Assembly: GCA_964483025.1 (NCBI GenBank)
Contig: CAYZZT010000003.1
Span: forward strand, 1-39,014
DNA: 39,014 nt
Direction: 5' to 3'
Source of the DNA: CAIZIN01 sp964483025
GTDB lineage: Bacteria > Patescibacteriota > Minisyncoccia > Phycocordibacterales > CAIZIN01
Below, one piece after another: positions 7,065-15,383 of this stretch (positions within the stretch are counted from its first letter, which is position 1; the number at the start of each line of letters is the position of its first letter). Position numbers and translations under genes: made by a program. The notes beneath the pieces were generated by a model, which was not told the origin of the DNA, ran no database searches, and saw nothing but the letters and a program-made list of their open reading frames with translations.

Positions 7065-7709
7065 TTAATTTTTGCAAACGACCACTAGATTTCGTGGGTT
7101 TACCCCTGTAATGTCTATTGGAATGATCCCTTTGATTTTTAGCTGTTCTCCAATCAAGATCCGTTTTGCCATATCTAGCTCTTCTTTGTTTTCATTTTTC
7201 ATAGCAATTATAACTCCATTTTTGTGAATAAAAGGGATACAGAGTTTTATGAGCTCGGGTAGGGCAGTTACCGCGCGGGCTGTAACTACATCAAATTTTT
7301 GATTGAAGTTTTTGTCGAGAGAAAGTTTTTCTGCTCTTTCGTTTATTGTTTTTGCATTTGAAAGATTTAGTAGTCCTATGCCTTTTTCAATGAAAGAAAC
7401 TTTTTTGCCAATAGATTCTACCATTGTGACTTTTATATCTGGTCGAGCTATCGTAATAGGGAGTCCTGGAAATCCAGCACCGGAACCAATGTCTATTATA
7501 CTTTTTGTATTTTCCGGTATAGCTTTAAGGAGGGTGAGTGAGTCTAGGAAATGTTTAAGGTAGACTCCATCAATATCTCTTATTGCTGTGAGATTTATAA
7601 CTTTATTTGTTTCAAGCAAAAAATCTGCAAGTTTGGCAAATTGATCAAGCTGTTGCTCGCTCAATTCAATCCCCGCATATTCTTTTGCTAATTCCTTGAA
7701 ATTATCCAT
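7065..7709 (-). CDS. rsmG: 16S rRNA (guanine-N7)-methyltransferase RsmG (GidB)
   Basis: 214 aa, normal length for the family. N-terminal helix N-L-T-A-I-R-D with H-F-L-D-S-L, then the SAM-binding D-I-G-S-G-A-G-F-P-G-L-P, then T-A-R-A-V-T-A-L-P-E-L characteristic of RsmG. The enzyme methylates N7 of G527 (E. coli numbering) in the 530 loop of 16S rRNA in the cytoplasm. It runs leftward from a start at 7709 next to a 52-bp palindrome that it shares as upstream region with the rightward methyltransferase gene. Confidence 0.95.
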   Translation of the reverse strand: MDNFKELAKEYAGIELSEQQLDQFAKLADFLLETNKVINLTAIRDIDGVYLKHFLDSLTLLKAIPENTKSIIDIGSGAGFPGLPITIARPDIKVTMVESIGKKVSFIEKGIGLLNLSNAKTINERAEKLSLDKNFNQKFDVVTARAVTALPELIKLCIPFIHKNGVIIAMKNENKEELDMAKRILIGEQLKIKGIIPIDITGVNPRNLVVVCKN

Positions 7710-7745
7710 TAGAAGATTCTAGCATAAAATCAAATCAATAACACT

Positions 7746-7797
7746 TTTCCTCTACAATATAATTATACCGGCCGGTATAATTATATTGTAGAGGAAA
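7746..7797. promoter_or_regulatory. Perfect 52-bp palindrome between divergent genes
   Basis: The two 26-bp arms are exact reverse complements around CCGG|CCGG-like centre (7771/7772). Each arm contains GGTATAAT, so the palindrome offers identical -10-like boxes pointing both ways towards rsmG and the methyltransferase gene. It may be a symmetric divergent promoter, a cruciform or a paired hairpin. Which one cannot be read from sequence. Confidence 0.6.
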
Positions 7798-7860
7798 GTC
7801 AGTAAAGCTGTGGTTCTTAAAATTGGTACATAGGTGCTATTTGTGATAGATTGGAAGCTA

Positions 7861-8661
7861 ATGGAAAATAAAAATACATCTTGGGGGAATGTTTCCGACT
7901 GGTATGATGCTACTGTAGAAGACGGGGATAGCTATCAGCAAAAAGTTATACTTCCAAATTTACTTAGGATTGTAGAGCCTAAAAATAGTGTGAAGATTTT
8001 GGATGTGGGTTGTGGCACGGGAGTTTTTGCTCGAGCTTTTGCAGAAAAAGGAGCTAATGTTTTAGGTGTTGATATTGGGAAAGAGCTTATTGAAATTGCG
8101 GAGAAAAAATCTGGCGGTGTGATAAAACAAAATATTTTAGGGCAGATTAAATATTTTGTCGCTTCTGCGGATGATCTTTCAAAAATAAAAGAAAAAGATT
8201 TTGATATAGCAACTATTGTGCTTGCAATTCAAAATATGAAAAATTTAGACAAGGTGGTAGGGGAAGTATTTCAAAAAATAAAAAAGGGTGGTAAATTAGT
8301 TTTAGTTATTAATCACCCAGCTTTTAGAATTCCACAGAATAGTGATTGGTATTATGACGAAAAAGATAAAATTCAATACAGAAAAATTGCTCGTTATATG
8401 AGTGAAATAGAAATTCCTATTTTGATGAATCCCGGAAACAAAAATAGTAAAAAAACATATTCATTCCACCGCCCTTTGCAAGTATATTTTAAATCTTTAG
8501 CAAAGAATAGTTTTGTTATTACAAAACTTGAAGAATGGATTTCTCATAAAGAAAGTCAAAAAGGGCCAAAGAAAAATATAGAAGATAGTGCAAGGAAGGA
8601 GATTCCTATGTTTATGTGCATCGTTGGGCGGAGTACCGCCCCGCAGACTAACGCAGACTAA
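7861..8661 (+). CDS. Class I SAM-dependent methyltransferase
   Basis: I chose the ATG at 7861 (GGAAG four bases upstream); a GTG at 7834 would add nine residues. SAM-binding motif I reads I-L-D-V-G-C-G-T-G-V-F near residue 56, followed by V-L-G-V-D-I-G (acidic motif II) and a motif IV region A-T-I-V-L-A-I-Q-N-M. The C-terminal half (H-P-A-F-R-I-P, F-H-R-P-L-Q) is typical of UbiE/COQ5-like small-molecule methyltransferases, but the substrate is unknown. The last ~8 codons (T-A-P-Q-T-N-A-D) and the stop are supplied by a GCAGACT repeat, so the native C-terminus has been replaced or extended. Confidence 0.88.
   Translation: MENKNTSWGNVSDWYDATVEDGDSYQQKVILPNLLRIVEPKNSVKILDVGCGTGVFARAFAEKGANVLGVDIGKELIEIAEKKSGGVIKQNILGQIKYFVASADDLSKIKEKDFDIATIVLAIQNMKNLDKVVGEVFQKIKKGGKLVLVINHPAFRIPQNSDWYYDEKDKIQYRKIARYMSEIEIPILMNPGNKNSKKTYSFHRPLQVYFKSLAKNSFVITKLEEWISHKESQKGPKKNIEDSARKEIPMFMCIVGRSTAPQTNAD
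8642..8660 (+). repeat. GCAGACT repeat, copy at methyltransferase 3' end
   Basis: CGCAGACTAACGCAGACTA: two tandem ACGCAGACT units. They are the same units that border the insert in lepA and fill the hairpin in rnpB. A fragment, CAGACTAACGCT, recurs at 8839. Confidence 0.8.
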
Positions 8662-9072
8662 AGTCACGAGTATTTTTCTGTTGAAAAATCTCTCGACCCC
8701 GACTCGACCAAAAGTATTTTTCTACTGAAAAATCTTTTCGTCATACCTCAGCTCGTCAGCTTCCGGTCTTGCATTCGGGTACCTCCCCGAACTCACCGTC
8801 GCGCTCCGTCTTTGAAATTGAAACCCTTCAATTTCAACAGACTAACGCTGAAAGAAAGACTCATAAATGCAATAGTATTGTGTATGATACTATTAGATTT
8901 TTACTACATTATAATGTAGTAAATTTTGCGTATAGAACACCTTGAACACATAGAACATTTAGAACAAGTTCATAATATTGATTTTGAGGATTTTTAGTGT
9001 TAATCTTCCCTCGGGACTTGGGCTTATTAGGCCCGAGAAGCTCTTGAAAATTCAAAATTAGAAAGGTTTATT
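8662..9072. repeat. 410-base repeat-rich spacer
   Basis: Contains two copies of a small hairpin of type TATTTTTCTG-TGAAAAAT (8675 and 8713), a CTTGC-hairpin-CTCAC element (8768-8796), a GCAGACT fragment (8839), the second AATAGTAT palindrome (8871-8894), a perfect 24-bp palindrome (8900-8923, TTACTACATTA arms) with a central TATAAT, and a GC-rich hairpin (about 9012-9042, TCGGG/CCCGA). No coding region is credible. Confidence 0.7.
8768..8796 (+). repeat. CTTGC-hairpin-CTCAC element, copy a
   Basis: 29 nt: constant CTTGC and CTCAC around arms TTCGGG/CCCGAA. Copies b, c and d (11105, 38902, 38973) have the same length and flanks but different, still complementary arms. Confidence 0.75.
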
Positions 9073-9630
9073 GTGAATAAAAAACCAAAAATAAAGAAAA
9101 TCAAACCATCTGTTGGACTTATTTTAGTGGCAAAGGAGCCTAAAACAGATCGTCTCATTGCTGTTTTAAGGACTAGGGCTACAATAAAATTTTGTGAAGT
9201 CTGGGAAGAACATCCGTGGCCTCGCGCTTGTCAAGTTTCTGTTCATGGGAAATCATTGTGTTGGGAAACTCCGACACAAACACTCCACCGAAAAGCAAAA
9301 GAACAATTAGGAGAGCGTTTTTATAATATTGCCAGACTAGACGATAGAGAGTTTCGTCTTCTTGTAGAAGACAACAGAAGGAAAGTTAAAACCTATGGTT
9401 TGTGTGTTCGACAAGAATATATAAGGCACATAAGGACAGATTCTTCATCTTTTGGTATCAGAATTTTTTACCTTGATCAAATTAGTAAAATTCGTCCACT
9501 TAGGAGGGCTGACAGGTGGAAGAAAATTACTGATTTGGATGAGGTGGCTATGTTTCCTGATGAAATCAGGGCACTTAAAAAAATTCGTGGAAATCGGCAA
9601 CTTCTTTCATTTCTTTATCGTCATCATTGA
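9073..9630 (+). CDS. Nudix-like protein with a degenerate Nudix box
   Basis: GTG start at 9073 behind GAAAGG. The N-terminus (S-V-G-L-I-L-V-A) and following strand resemble a Nudix fold. The Nudix box G-x5-E-x7-R-E-U-x-E-E-x-G-U is recognisable at residues 59-80 but changed: G59, E65, R73 and E77 remain, while the first and third metal-binding Glu positions are Lys74 and Gln78. Catalysis of nucleoside-diphosphate-X hydrolysis is therefore doubtful, and a binding or regulatory role is possible. 185 aa. It is followed at once by a strong terminator. Confidence 0.55.
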   Translation: MNKKPKIKKIKPSVGLILVAKEPKTDRLIAVLRTRATIKFCEVWEEHPWPRACQVSVHGKSLCWETPTQTLHRKAKEQLGERFYNIARLDDREFRLLVEDNRRKVKTYGLCVRQEYIRHIRTDSSSFGIRIFYLDQISKIRPLRRADRWKKITDLDEVAMFPDEIRALKKIRGNRQLLSFLYRHH

Positions 9631-9637
9631 CATTCCG

Positions 9638-9669
9638 AGACCCTGCAACTTGTTGCAGGGTCTTTTTTT
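9638..9669 (+). terminator. Rho-independent terminator
   Basis: AGACCCTGCAA and TTGCAGGGTCT form an 11-bp stem with a CTTG loop, followed by seven T. It ends the Nudix-like gene and abuts the end of the leftward MFS gene. Confidence 0.93.
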
Positions 9670-10843
9670 ACTTAGTGTCTTTAATTTTAAATGCGAAGCG
9701 CACACTCAATAATATAATAATTCCAAAAACTGCAAAAATATATCTATAATCTAAAAAGATAAGAAGAAAACTTCCTATGATAGGGCCTATAATATATCCG
9801 AGTGGTCCAGCTGTGCGGAATGCGCCAATTAAATTTTGATTTGAAGAATTAATTTTTTTAAAAAAGTAGCTCTCTGTGGTAACTTCCATTAAGCTTGCTC
9901 CAATTCTTGAAACAAATAGAATACCTGTCCAAATTAAAAAGTCTGCACTTGTAATTGAGGACATTGCAAGCAGGCCGAGAGCGGAAATTATAAATCCTGT
10001 AATGAGTAATTCTTTTTCTCCAAGTTTTTTATCAGCAATATTTCCAATGGGTATTTCAAGTAAAACAAAAGGAAGAAGGGCAATACTTATCATAAGTCCA
10101 AGTTGTTGCCAGTTGAAACCTATTTGCTCGTATAAATAAATAGGAACATAAATAACAACCCAAGAATAAAAAATTTGTAAAATAAGGTTTGAGATATAAA
10201 TATTTCTTATATTTTTATCTTTTATAAAAGTTTGTATTCCGTTTCCAATGTGAATATGGTGAAAATTATCATCCTTAACTTTTTTAAAATATCTTGCGGT
10301 TATATATATTAGTGGCAAGAGGGCTATAGCAGAAAGAGCGTAAACAGTTTTGAAATTTCCTTCCACAAGTATGGAGCCTACAATTACTGGAGATATAACA
10401 CCGATCATACTCATTACCGTGAGGAATATTCCTCTCACACGTCCAACCTCTTCATTTTTAGACGTGTTTTCAAGTAAATTATCAAGATTTAATATCATGA
10501 TTGGATTTATTGAGTTGTGAATTGTAAAAATTGTGATAATCCAGAATATATCTTTTGATAAAACAAGTAAAAATAATAGAATGATATCAAGCCAATATAT
10601 CCATATCATCATTTTGTAATTACCGAAGCGTTCTAGAAAACGGCTAGATAAGAGAAATAAACAAATACTAATTGCTCCACTTATTGCATAGATAAGTCCA
10701 ATACTTTTTTCTCCAATAAACTGCTGTAAGAATGAGGAGTTTATATATGTTGTGAGGTAGTAGTGGAATGACAAAAATAATGTAGCTATATAAATATAGG
10801 TAAGCACATTAATTTTTTTAGATTTTAGAAGAAGTTTGTACAA
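9668..10843 (-). CDS. Major facilitator superfamily transporter
   Basis: 391 aa with about twelve hydrophobic segments in two groups of six, separated by a charged loop (K-K-V-K-D-D-N-F-H near residue 190). Typical MFS features include G-N-Y-K after the second segment and G-N-I-A-D-K-K-L-G-E-K after the eighth. Substrate cannot be inferred; the family exports drugs or imports small metabolites with protons. ATG at 10843. Single gene between two repeat-filled spacers; its 3' end meets the terminator of the convergent Nudix-like gene. Confidence 0.88.
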   Translation of the reverse strand: MYKLLLKSKKINVLTYIYIATLFLSFHYYLTTYINSSFLQQFIGEKSIGLIYAISGAISICLFLLSSRFLERFGNYKMMIWIYWLDIILLFLLVLSKDIFWIITIFTIHNSINPIMILNLDNLLENTSKNEEVGRVRGIFLTVMSMIGVISPVIVGSILVEGNFKTVYALSAIALLPLIYITARYFKKVKDDNFHHIHIGNGIQTFIKDKNIRNIYISNLILQIFYSWVVIYVPIYLYEQIGFNWQQLGLMISIALLPFVLLEIPIGNIADKKLGEKELLITGFIISALGLLAMSSITSADFLIWTGILFVSRIGASLMEVTTESYFFKKINSSNQNLIGAFRTAGPLGYIIGPIIGSFLLIFLDYRYIFAVFGIIILLSVRFAFKIKDTK

Positions 10844-10941
10844 GGTAGTTGCTGTTAGATATTTTAATATTTTTTATTATCCTCGACCTTATCAGTCTGA
10901 AAATAAATCCGTATCTAATTCATGGATTCAAATTCCTACCG

Positions 10942-10971
10942 ACTGGATTCCGGCCTTCGCCGGAATGACAG
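10942..10971. repeat. Interspersed GGATTCC palindrome, copy 2
   Basis: Arms GGATTCCGGC / GCCGGAATG around CTTC. Confidence 0.8.
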
Positions 10972-11007
10972 AGGGGACAAGGATAACTATAGGGAATCAT
11001 GAATTCA

Positions 11008-11042
11008 AGTCTGCGTCAGTCTGCGTATAGTCCGCGTAAGTC
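11008..11042 (-). repeat. GCAGACT repeat, reverse-oriented copy
   Basis: Three AGTCTGCG/AGTCCGCG-type units, the reverse complement of the 8642 repeat. Confidence 0.75.
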
Positions 11043-11104
11043 AAGAATATTTTTCTGGTGAAAAATTTCCTGACCACGTCTCACTCGCCTTCGCTCGCTC
11101 CGAC

Positions 11105-11133
11105 CTTGCGCTTGGGTCCTTCCCCAAGCTCAC
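11105..11133 (+). repeat. CTTGC-hairpin-CTCAC element, copy b
   Basis: Arms GCTTGGG/CCCAAGC between constant CTTGC and CTCAC; 29 nt. Confidence 0.75.
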
Positions 11134-11156
11134 TGCGAGGACAGTAATCTGTCCTA

Positions 11157-13256
11157 CTATACGCCTAGTATTACAGGAATCACAATTGGACGCTTTGCAG
11201 TTTGTTGGAAAAGGAATTTGCCCACAGCGTCTGCAACTTGGTCTTTTGCATAATCGAAATCTATAGGGTGCTGACCCTCCACTGCGTCTTCAACTGTTTT
11301 TTTGATAATAAATCTTGCTTCACGGAGCAGGTCCTGGGATTCTCTCAAGTACACAAAACCTCGAGAAATAATATCTGGAGATTTTTTAATTTTCCCTGTT
11401 GTGGTATTTACACTAGCTACAACCACAAAGATTCCATCTTCTGAAAGTGTTTGTCTATCGCGAATAACAGCTTCCTGAACATTTCCAATAGAAAATCCGT
11501 CAACTGCCACTAAACCATCACCTGCTTTTTCTTTTCGTATAGATATTTTTTGACCATTTGTGATTTCCACAATAGAACAGTCATCGGCAACAGCAATACT
11601 TTCTTTTGGCATACCTAAAGATTCAGCGAGATCAGCATGCAAGCGAACATTATAATGACTTCCGTGGACTGGAATAAAGAATTTTGCTTTAATTTTTTTA
11701 TGTAACCATTCAATTTCACCTCGATTTGCATGGCCAGTTGAGTGAATGAAAACCTCTGAAGTTCGATAGTGAATTATTTTTGCACCTTGTCTCGCAATAT
11801 TATCTTTTAATTTTGCTACCGCTTTTTCATTACCGGGGATAATAGAAGAAGAGAACAATACTGTGTCTCGGTCTGTAAGGCGAAAATATTTATGTGTTTT
11901 TGTTGCCATACGCATAAGTGCAGCAAATTCATCGCCTTGAGCTCCTGTGGCGAGTACAACAATTCTATCTGGTGGATATTTATCTAAATCTTGGCCATTA
12001 ATAATTGTGTCCTTTTTGATTGTTATCATCCCTGCAATTTGTGCAATTTCAATATTTTCTTTCATTGCTCTCCCTTCGATAACAATTTTTTTACCAAGAG
12101 ACTCAGCAATTTGAATAATTTTCATTGTTCGCTGAAATTGAGAAGCAAAAGTACCAATGATAAGTCTGCCTTTTATTTCTCTAATTATATTTTCTAGATT
12201 TTCATGGACTAGGGTTTCTGGTGTAGAAAAGCCCGGGTTTTCAATATTTGTTGAGTCGGCCATAAGCAGTAAGCTTTTATTGTTTTCAAAAATTGAGTAT
12301 TCAGCTTCCTCTCTAGCTGTTGGTACACCATTAACATGTTCGAGTTTAAAGTCTCCTGGAGTAACAATTGACCCCCACTCTGTTTCAATGGCAATACCCA
12401 TCGAGTCTGGAATTGTGTGTGTCACACCGAAAAGTTTTATTTTTGTTTTACCTAATATTATTGTGTCATTTTTTTCAACAATTTTTATATTTAGTGGTGC
12501 GAGATGTGGAAACTCTGCCTGACGTTTTTGTATCATTAAAGAAGTTAGATTTCGTGTGTACATTGGTGGGTTACCAATTCTTGGCATAACATAAGGAATT
12601 GCACCTATGTGGTCGAGATGGGCGTGGGTAATTAGTATTCCTCGAATTTTTTCTTGTCTATCTTCTAAGTATTGTGTATTTGGAATAATATAGTCAATTC
12701 CGGGAGTGCTATCATCTTTAAATTGAAAGCCTGCATCAATAATAATGATGTCATCTTTATTTTCGATGGCAGTCATATTTCGTCCAATTTCTTCTACTCC
12801 ACCAAGTGGAATAATACGAATTACATTATCAGCAATTGGCGGGATATTATCCTTTGCTCGAGGAAATGGTTTTGGCCCATGTGTTGGTCTTGCGGTAGGC
12901 ATTTTTACATGGCCCCCTCGAAAGTTCATAGGCTTTCGTGTTTGCTGGCTTCTTTGTGCTGGATTTCGAACAACAAATTTTTGATTTGTATTCTGAATGG
13001 GCGTACGGTTTGGTCGTAAGCTTGATGGTCTAGCTATATTTTGTGAAAAACTTGGACGAGGAGATTGTGAGGGCGTGGCTGTTGGAATAGAATTTCTATT
13101 CATTGGGTTAAAAGATGTTCGCGCCTGTGTATTGAAGTTTTTTGTGGGCGCTGAATTAACGCGCGCATGATAAGGTGTGCGATGTTGTCTGTTATTATTT
13201 TGTGTGCGGGCTCCAGTGTTTCCACCTTGTGCTCCTTGTTGATTTTGATCGGGCAT
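11157..13256 (-). CDS. rnj: Ribonuclease J family protein
   Basis: 699 aa. Residues ~145-699 are an RNase J: P-L-G-G-V-E-E-I-G-R-N-M at 150-161, the metallo-beta-lactamase motif H-A-H-L-D-H at 211-216, V-T-P-G-D-F-K downstream, F-I-H-S-T-G-H-A in the beta-CASP part, and H-G-S-H-Y near the end. RNase J degrades and processes RNA as 5'-3' exonuclease and endonuclease. Residues 1-~140 are an added, low-complexity tail rich in Gln, Asn, Pro, Thr and Arg, absent from typical RNase J (~555 aa) and probably disordered and RNA- or protein-binding. It ends next to a repeat-rich spacer. Confidence 0.93.
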   Translation of the reverse strand: MPDQNQQGAQGGNTGARTQNNNRQHRTPYHARVNSAPTKNFNTQARTSFNPMNRNSIPTATPSQSPRPSFSQNIARPSSLRPNRTPIQNTNQKFVVRNPAQRSQQTRKPMNFRGGHVKMPTARPTHGPKPFPRAKDNIPPIADNVIRIIPLGGVEEIGRNMTAIENKDDIIIIDAGFQFKDDSTPGIDYIIPNTQYLEDRQEKIRGILITHAHLDHIGAIPYVMPRIGNPPMYTRNLTSLMIQKRQAEFPHLAPLNIKIVEKNDTIILGKTKIKLFGVTHTIPDSMGIAIETEWGSIVTPGDFKLEHVNGVPTAREEAEYSIFENNKSLLLMADSTNIENPGFSTPETLVHENLENIIREIKGRLIIGTFASQFQRTMKIIQIAESLGKKIVIEGRAMKENIEIAQIAGMITIKKDTIINGQDLDKYPPDRIVVLATGAQGDEFAALMRMATKTHKYFRLTDRDTVLFSSSIIPGNEKAVAKLKDNIARQGAKIIHYRTSEVFIHSTGHANRGEIEWLHKKIKAKFFIPVHGSHYNVRLHADLAESLGMPKESIAVADDCSIVEITNGQKISIRKEKAGDGLVAVDGFSIGNVQEAVIRDRQTLSEDGIFVVVASVNTTTGKIKKSPDIISRGFVYLRESQDLLREARFIIKKTVEDAVEGQHPIDFDYAKDQVADAVGKFLFQQTAKRPIVIPVILGV

Positions 13257-13396
13257 TTGCTTAATCTCTTAAGAGATAGTTATTTATAATTATTTTTAAT
13301 TTATTTTATATCTCGGCACTAATTCACTTAACTCGACACGAATTACGAATGGGGAGCGAATGACACAAATGGAATTCTGAATCCAGTATTTTGCAT

Positions 13397-13426
13397 TGTC
13401 ATTCCGGCGAAGGCCGGAATCCAGTC
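13397..13426. repeat. Interspersed GGATTCC palindrome, copy 3 (reverse)
   Basis: TGTCATTCCGGC and GCCGGAATCCAG arms around GAAG. Confidence 0.8.
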
Positions 13427-13470
13427 GGTAAGAATCTAAATTTCTGAATTAAATACAAATACATTTTCAG

Positions 13471-13500
13471 ACTGGATTCCTGCCTTCGCAGGAATGACAG
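13471..13500. repeat. Interspersed GGATTCC palindrome, copy 4
   Basis: GGATTCCTGC and GCAGGAATG arms; opposite orientation to copy 3, 45 bp away. Confidence 0.8.
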
Positions 13501-13613
13501 AAGTGGTGTATTGCATTCCATTCATGGCATTCGTCGTAGTTCATTCGTGTCATTCGCTGTATTTATTCATGTATTAGTGTCGTGTTAATTTATTCGTGTA
13601 TTAGTGTCGTGTT

Positions 13614-15329
13614 TTATCGAAACACACTCCAAACATGGTCTGTTTCTATATACCATTTTTCTATATCAGCAAATCGGTCACTTGGAAGTACTATTTTCCC
13701 AACAGAAAACCCTTTTATTTCTGTTGGTAAAATATAAATGAAATCAGGTGAATACATAAATACTGCTGGCATATCTGTTAGAATTTCTTTCTCAATTTGT
13801 TGGTACATTGTTGTTCTTTTGTTTAAATCATTTGTTATCCGAGAGTCTTCGAGAAGTTTGTCTATTTTTGTATTTGTATACATTGAAATATTTAATCCTG
13901 GATCGTTGCGTTGTGACGAATGCCAAAAGGCATATAAATCAAGTTCTCGCCCAACTACTTCACCAAAAAATAGAGCATCATATTTTCTCGGGCGAATTAT
14001 AGTTTGGTTAAGATCTGTCATTTCAAAAATATTTATATCAATTTTTGCACCAAGTGCCTCCCATTGTTTTTTTATAATTTCAGCAGATTGTTTTAGCTCC
14101 GTTGCATCTCCGGTTGAAATTGTAAAGGCCAAAGTTTCTGTTTTTGCCTTTGTTTTCAATTCGTATATACCTTCTGCATTTTTCTTCCAGCCAGCTTTTT
14201 CTAGAATAGCCTGGGCATTACTTACAGAAGATTCATTTGTAGTTGAATTAATTGAAGTACTTTTTGCTAAACCTTGGGGAATTGGACTTAAAGCTTCTGT
14301 TCCAAAACCATGTAATGTTTCTTCTAAAATTGCTCTACGGTCTGTCACAATATTTAATGCTAAACGTACTTCTTTATGTGTAAAAATAGGATTATGATTT
14401 TGATTAAAGAAGATCGCAAATACTTGCGGTAGGGGATAACGCTCTATATTTGAGCCAGTTTTTTCTAATGCCTGTGCTGTTTCTCCAGAAATTGAATGAA
14501 ATGATTTAAAATCTCCTTTTTTATATGCATCGACAAGGGTTTTTTCATTTTGATAAAAATTTAATTTAATTGAGTTTATATATGGGGTACCTAAAGTGTA
14601 ATGATTAAACGACTCTAAAGTTATACTTTCAGGAATTCCAGATCCATTTCTTGACACTTTGGAAATTTTATATGGGCCAGAACCTATCGGTTCAATATTA
14701 AATTGGCTAAATGCAAATTCATCTGTGCCAGCATCTTTCCATATGTGTTTTGGCAAAATGCCCAATGTGGTATTTTCTATAAAAGGAACATATGTTTGTT
14801 TTAGAGTGAATTGTATTGTTTTATCACTAATTTTTTCTACACTAACACCATCCCAGTTTGCACGTTTTGGACTTTTTAAACTCGGGTCTTGAATTTTTTG
14901 AATTGTAAAAAGAATATCATCTGCAGTAACTTTTGCACCATCGTGAAATACTGCGTTTTCTATAATGTTGAAGGTGTATGTTTTTCCATCGTCAGATATA
15001 GAATAATCTGAAGCTAAGTCTGGAACAAATGTTCCATCTGGTTTTGCTTTTAAGAGTCCTGAATAAACTAAAGATGAAAGATCTCTGTCTGTGTCAGAAA
15101 AAGCTAGGGTTGGGTTTATGTATCTTGCTGTGCCTATCAAACCCTCAGTCAAAGAACCTCCTTTTTTCGGAATTTCTGTAAGGAAAAGTGAATTAACACT
15201 AGAGATTGTTGTGAAAGCAGTAATTAGAGCAATAATTAATAATAGTGAAAAAACAGATTTTTCACCTAAACTAAATGAGGTAATTGCCTTGCGAATTGAA
15301 TCGCGTATTAATGCTATTCTATTTTTCAC
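13614..15329 (-). CDS. Peptide/nickel-type ABC transporter substrate-binding protein (SBP family 5), membrane anchored
   Basis: 571 aa. Residues ~26-45 form one hydrophobic segment after a basic N-terminus, with no lipobox Cys, so it is a signal anchor. The remainder follows the OppA/DppA pattern: G-G-S-L-T-E-G, A-R-Y-I-N-P-T-L, L-V-Y-S-G-L-L, D-G-K-T-Y-T-F-N-I, F-H-D-G-A-K-V-T-A-D-D-I, and G-S-G-P-Y-K-I. The protein would display a peptide-binding domain outside the membrane. No permease or ATPase genes are adjacent, so its partners must be elsewhere or it acts alone. Encoded just after secG on the same strand (54-nt gap). Confidence 0.9.
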   Translation of the reverse strand: MKNRIALIRDSIRKAITSFSLGEKSVFSLLLIIALITAFTTISSVNSLFLTEIPKKGGSLTEGLIGTARYINPTLAFSDTDRDLSSLVYSGLLKAKPDGTFVPDLASDYSISDDGKTYTFNIIENAVFHDGAKVTADDILFTIQKIQDPSLKSPKRANWDGVSVEKISDKTIQFTLKQTYVPFIENTTLGILPKHIWKDAGTDEFAFSQFNIEPIGSGPYKISKVSRNGSGIPESITLESFNHYTLGTPYINSIKLNFYQNEKTLVDAYKKGDFKSFHSISGETAQALEKTGSNIERYPLPQVFAIFFNQNHNPIFTHKEVRLALNIVTDRRAILEETLHGFGTEALSPIPQGLAKSTSINSTTNESSVSNAQAILEKAGWKKNAEGIYELKTKAKTETLAFTISTGDATELKQSAEIIKKQWEALGAKIDINIFEMTDLNQTIIRPRKYDALFFGEVVGRELDLYAFWHSSQRNDPGLNISMYTNTKIDKLLEDSRITNDLNKRTTMYQQIEKEILTDMPAVFMYSPDFIYILPTEIKGFSVGKIVLPSDRFADIEKWYIETDHVWSVFR

Positions 15330-15383
15330 GATAGATAAAAATGATCAGACACAAACAAGCCTTGTTAAACTAGTCGTGTATTA

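Larger units (their letters stand above)
10844..11156. repeat. 313-base repeat-rich spacer
   Basis: Holds an interspersed GGATTCC palindrome (10942-10971), GCAGACT units in reverse orientation (AGTCTGCG, 11008-11042), a TATTTTTCTGGTGAAAAAT hairpin (11047-11066) and CTTGC-hairpin element copy b. The order GCAGACT repeat, TATTTTTC hairpin, CTTGC element is the same as at 8642-8796. No gene seen. Confidence 0.7.
13257..13613. repeat. 357-base spacer with two GGATTCC palindromes and a 27-bp tandem
   Basis: Contains a small CTCTTAAGAG palindrome (about 13267), GGATTCC palindromes in opposite orientations (13397-13426 and 13471-13500), and two near-identical tandem copies of a 27-bp unit with TATTAGTGTCGTGTT (13561-13587 and 13588-13614) directly at the end of the leftward substrate-binding protein gene. 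No gene seen. Confidence 0.7.
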
